Below are positions 61,763 to 64,000 of a stretch of DNA of 64,000 bases, in pieces. This DNA is from Hymenopus coronatus (Eukaryota; Arthropoda; Insecta; Mantodea; Hymenopodidae). Made by a program: the position numbers and the translations under genes. The DNA lies in NCBI GenBank assembly GCA_030762935.1, contig CM060895.1, positions 80,360,001 through 80,424,000 on the forward strand, in the 5' to 3' direction. The notes beneath the pieces are model-generated. The model had not been told where the DNA came from. It was given only the letters and a program-made list of their open reading frames with translations, and did not search any database. Within the stretch, counting starts at the first letter, position 1. Each line of letters opens with the position of its first letter.

Positions 61763-64000
61763 AATGCACCTTAATAACACGTGACTGCCTCTATAAATGA
61801 AGAACTCATTTCTTAAACTTTTAAGACTTCCCCCAATTCACTGTCACTTGTTACTCTATTGCACGCATATGCGTCTTCACCAACATCTGCCTTATTAAAG
61901 AATCTCTACCTTTTGCAGTGACCTAGTTTCGTAAACACCCTACTCTGCTTCAAGCTAGCTTTCTGCACATATAAATAATTATTTTATTTGTACATTAAAT
62001 CATAACAGAGAATTAATAATAGTTAAAGTAATAATAATAATAATAATGATAAGGTCAACTAACGGTCTCAGAATAATGGGACCCAAAACGTGTATTTCCG
62101 ATGAATTCTCGGAATTGAATTTTTAGGAGTAATACAAAGCCTTCTCTCTGTACATAAAACGTGTAGAGAGAGTAACAACGGCAGGTCAGCTATATAGAAG
62201 ATAATCTCCTCCACCCAATCTTCCACTTACATGGACACTACTTTTTATTTCTTCACAAATGGCATTACCATTTTGATTACAATACCTAATGCTTAAGATA
62301 TTTTAATAACAATATTATACAAATACTTGCATTTTTCAGAAGAAACTCTTAAAGTCCTCTTCAGATTTAATGTGTGTTGTATAACTCGTAAACTCTACGA
62401 GACAGACGGAATCTTACCGGAAAAAATGTAGATCTCGTTAAAGCAAATTATTTATGCCAAAAACATTTTTATGGTCTTAATGTTTTAGAAATATTCTATA
62501 TTATTGTTTCAATTTCAAATTATGTATACTATTTTCTAATGAAAATAATTATTCTTTCTCGTGGTCAATCAAACAACGAATACAATATCAAAGCATCACA
62601 TAGCTGCTAGCTCTTAAACTTACTGTAGCACTTTGACCTCTGTAGTCTCTTCTTCCCAGTATATCTACAAAAAGAAAAAAAAAAAAAAAAAAAATTAAAG
62701 CATTTCTATGATGTTTGTCTCGATTAACATGAAGTAGATAGAGTAACAAACCTTTTTAAGTAATAGTTTATTGAACAATGAATAGACAAAGCCACGCCCA
62801 TGTAACACATCTGATTTTTCATACCGGAATCGTTACGTTTTTTTTTCGTGAATATGTAGGGAATTTTAAAGTCGTCAGATAACGACCGGCCATGAAAAGA
62901 CTTATCCTATAATAAGAAGATTTATATCAAATAAAGGGTTGTAAGTATAGGCTATACAAGAGCGGACGGTGAAAGTCATGTGAGAGCAACACATTCGATT
63001 TTTTTATTGCTATCGTTTTGCTGTTAAATACCCACACTGGTATTTAAATGAGGAAGCTCTCCATGAGCATTTCAAAAAGTAAATTAGTTATTTGAAGTTG
63101 TCAAAGCACTTTTTAGGTTATCTTAAGATAAGTATAACAAATAATATGGATCATTTAAATGTAGAGTTTTGTTTAGTATCTTAACTAATAAACGGCCTAG
63201 GAGGCGAGAAATCTAAGCAAAAACAACCAACAAACGCACGGCATCCTTCTCCTTGTCGTTTAGCCAACTTTAATGGTTCAACGCACTCTTCAGAGATAGC
63301 GCCAGCAATGTAATTGTCAGTACAATAATATTGTTTTCTTCAAAAATTGATCAGGTGATAAATATCCTAGACCTGTTACATAAATAAGTGTTAAACTTTT
63401 CTTTTCCACTTTAAATAATTTATTTAAATTTTAAAAGAATAGCTATTTATAAACAAATTACACCACATATAAAACAACAATAATTACTTACACTCTACGA
63501 TTGAATATAGTCTATGCTTTGAATATGATTGCGCAATTATCCTTCGGGGCTACCGTTCTGTATAAGTTTTTCAAGAACAGAAGTTTGTGCAGTGCGACTT
63601 CCTCTATATAAATATTAAGTATAGATATTTTACCTATCAGCATCTACGTGCAGTAAGTCACTGTAGATACAGAAGTAATTCTAAATAAACAAACTTCATG
63701 ATGCAAAAGAAATTATTTAAATAATTGCTTCATTTTAAGTAGAAGGTAAATGAGGGAATACATTAGGCTAATTCGATAATCAGTTCTTTTGAAAGCTGGT
63801 TACCATGATTTTGAAATCCGTGTCTATGTATGGAGTTAAGAAATTTCCATGTGGAAAAAGTATTTTAAATTTGAAAGCAATAACAAGGAATATCTCGAAA
63901 TGGTTAACTCCACGAAACAAACTTTATGACATAACCTGTGTGTTTTAACGAGATCCACATTTCTTTTTGTTTGCAGTAATTTTTTTCTATCTCTTACGTT
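61763..64000. repeat. Satellite unit 18 (partial, most degenerate)
   Basis: Still alignable along its length, with (AAT)6 at about 62030-62047. It retains the segment deleted in units 16 and 17. It has lost the GC-rich CGTCGAGCCGGACC block near 63185 and roughly 100 bp near 63690, where consensus units have TTACATTCTCGTGACAC and following. The window ends inside the unit. Confidence 0.9.

Overview
This is eukaryotic, non-genic DNA. Almost the whole window is a head-to-tail satellite array with a repeat unit of about 3.14-3.19 kb, very AT-rich and without any convincing gene. Seventeen complete units and one partial unit lie in the same orientation (1-44314 and 52226-64000). The only real coding sequence sits in one nested retroelement insertion at 44315-52214. 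Its content (a Jockey-like APE/RT non-LTR element, an ORF1-only relative, and a Penelope-like element with a GIY-YIG nuclease and a hammerhead-ribozyme motif) indicates a metazoan, most likely an arthropod. I cannot name the species.

Array (1-44314). Units 1-14 are nearly identical. Shared private variants show a five-unit higher-order repeat of about 15.87 kb: units 5-9 are repeated as units 10-14, with breakpoints inside units 4, 9 and 14. Each unit carries an (AAT)n tract of 6-19 copies, a short (GA)n tract, several perfect dyads and a strict 27-bp minisatellite of four copies. The duplicated units differ mainly in (AAT)n length, so the duplication is recent.

Insertion (44315-52214, in unit 14). 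It is flanked by an 11-bp target-site duplication. The carrier is a Penelope-like element (PLE) in head-to-head form: an inverted arm on the left, then a 5'-truncated plus-strand copy encoding the end of the RT and the GIY-YIG domain. Both arms end in the same 141-bp terminal segment with a minimal hammerhead ribozyme, and a roughly 40-bp extension is present on the right only. Each arm also carries a CCAAT/TATA promoter. Each arm is split by a different non-LTR retrotransposon at the same base, the predicted transcription start of the PLE promoter. Element A (left, minus strand) has a truncated ORF1 and an intact 915-aa APE-RT ORF2. Element B (right, plus strand) has a complete ORF1 but no ORF2. 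Their last 160 bp or so are homologous, so B may be mobilised by the enzyme of A or a relative.

Array edge (52226-64000). Units 15 to 18 become steadily more divergent, with shared deletions, a TG expansion and lost segments, as expected towards the edge of a satellite array.
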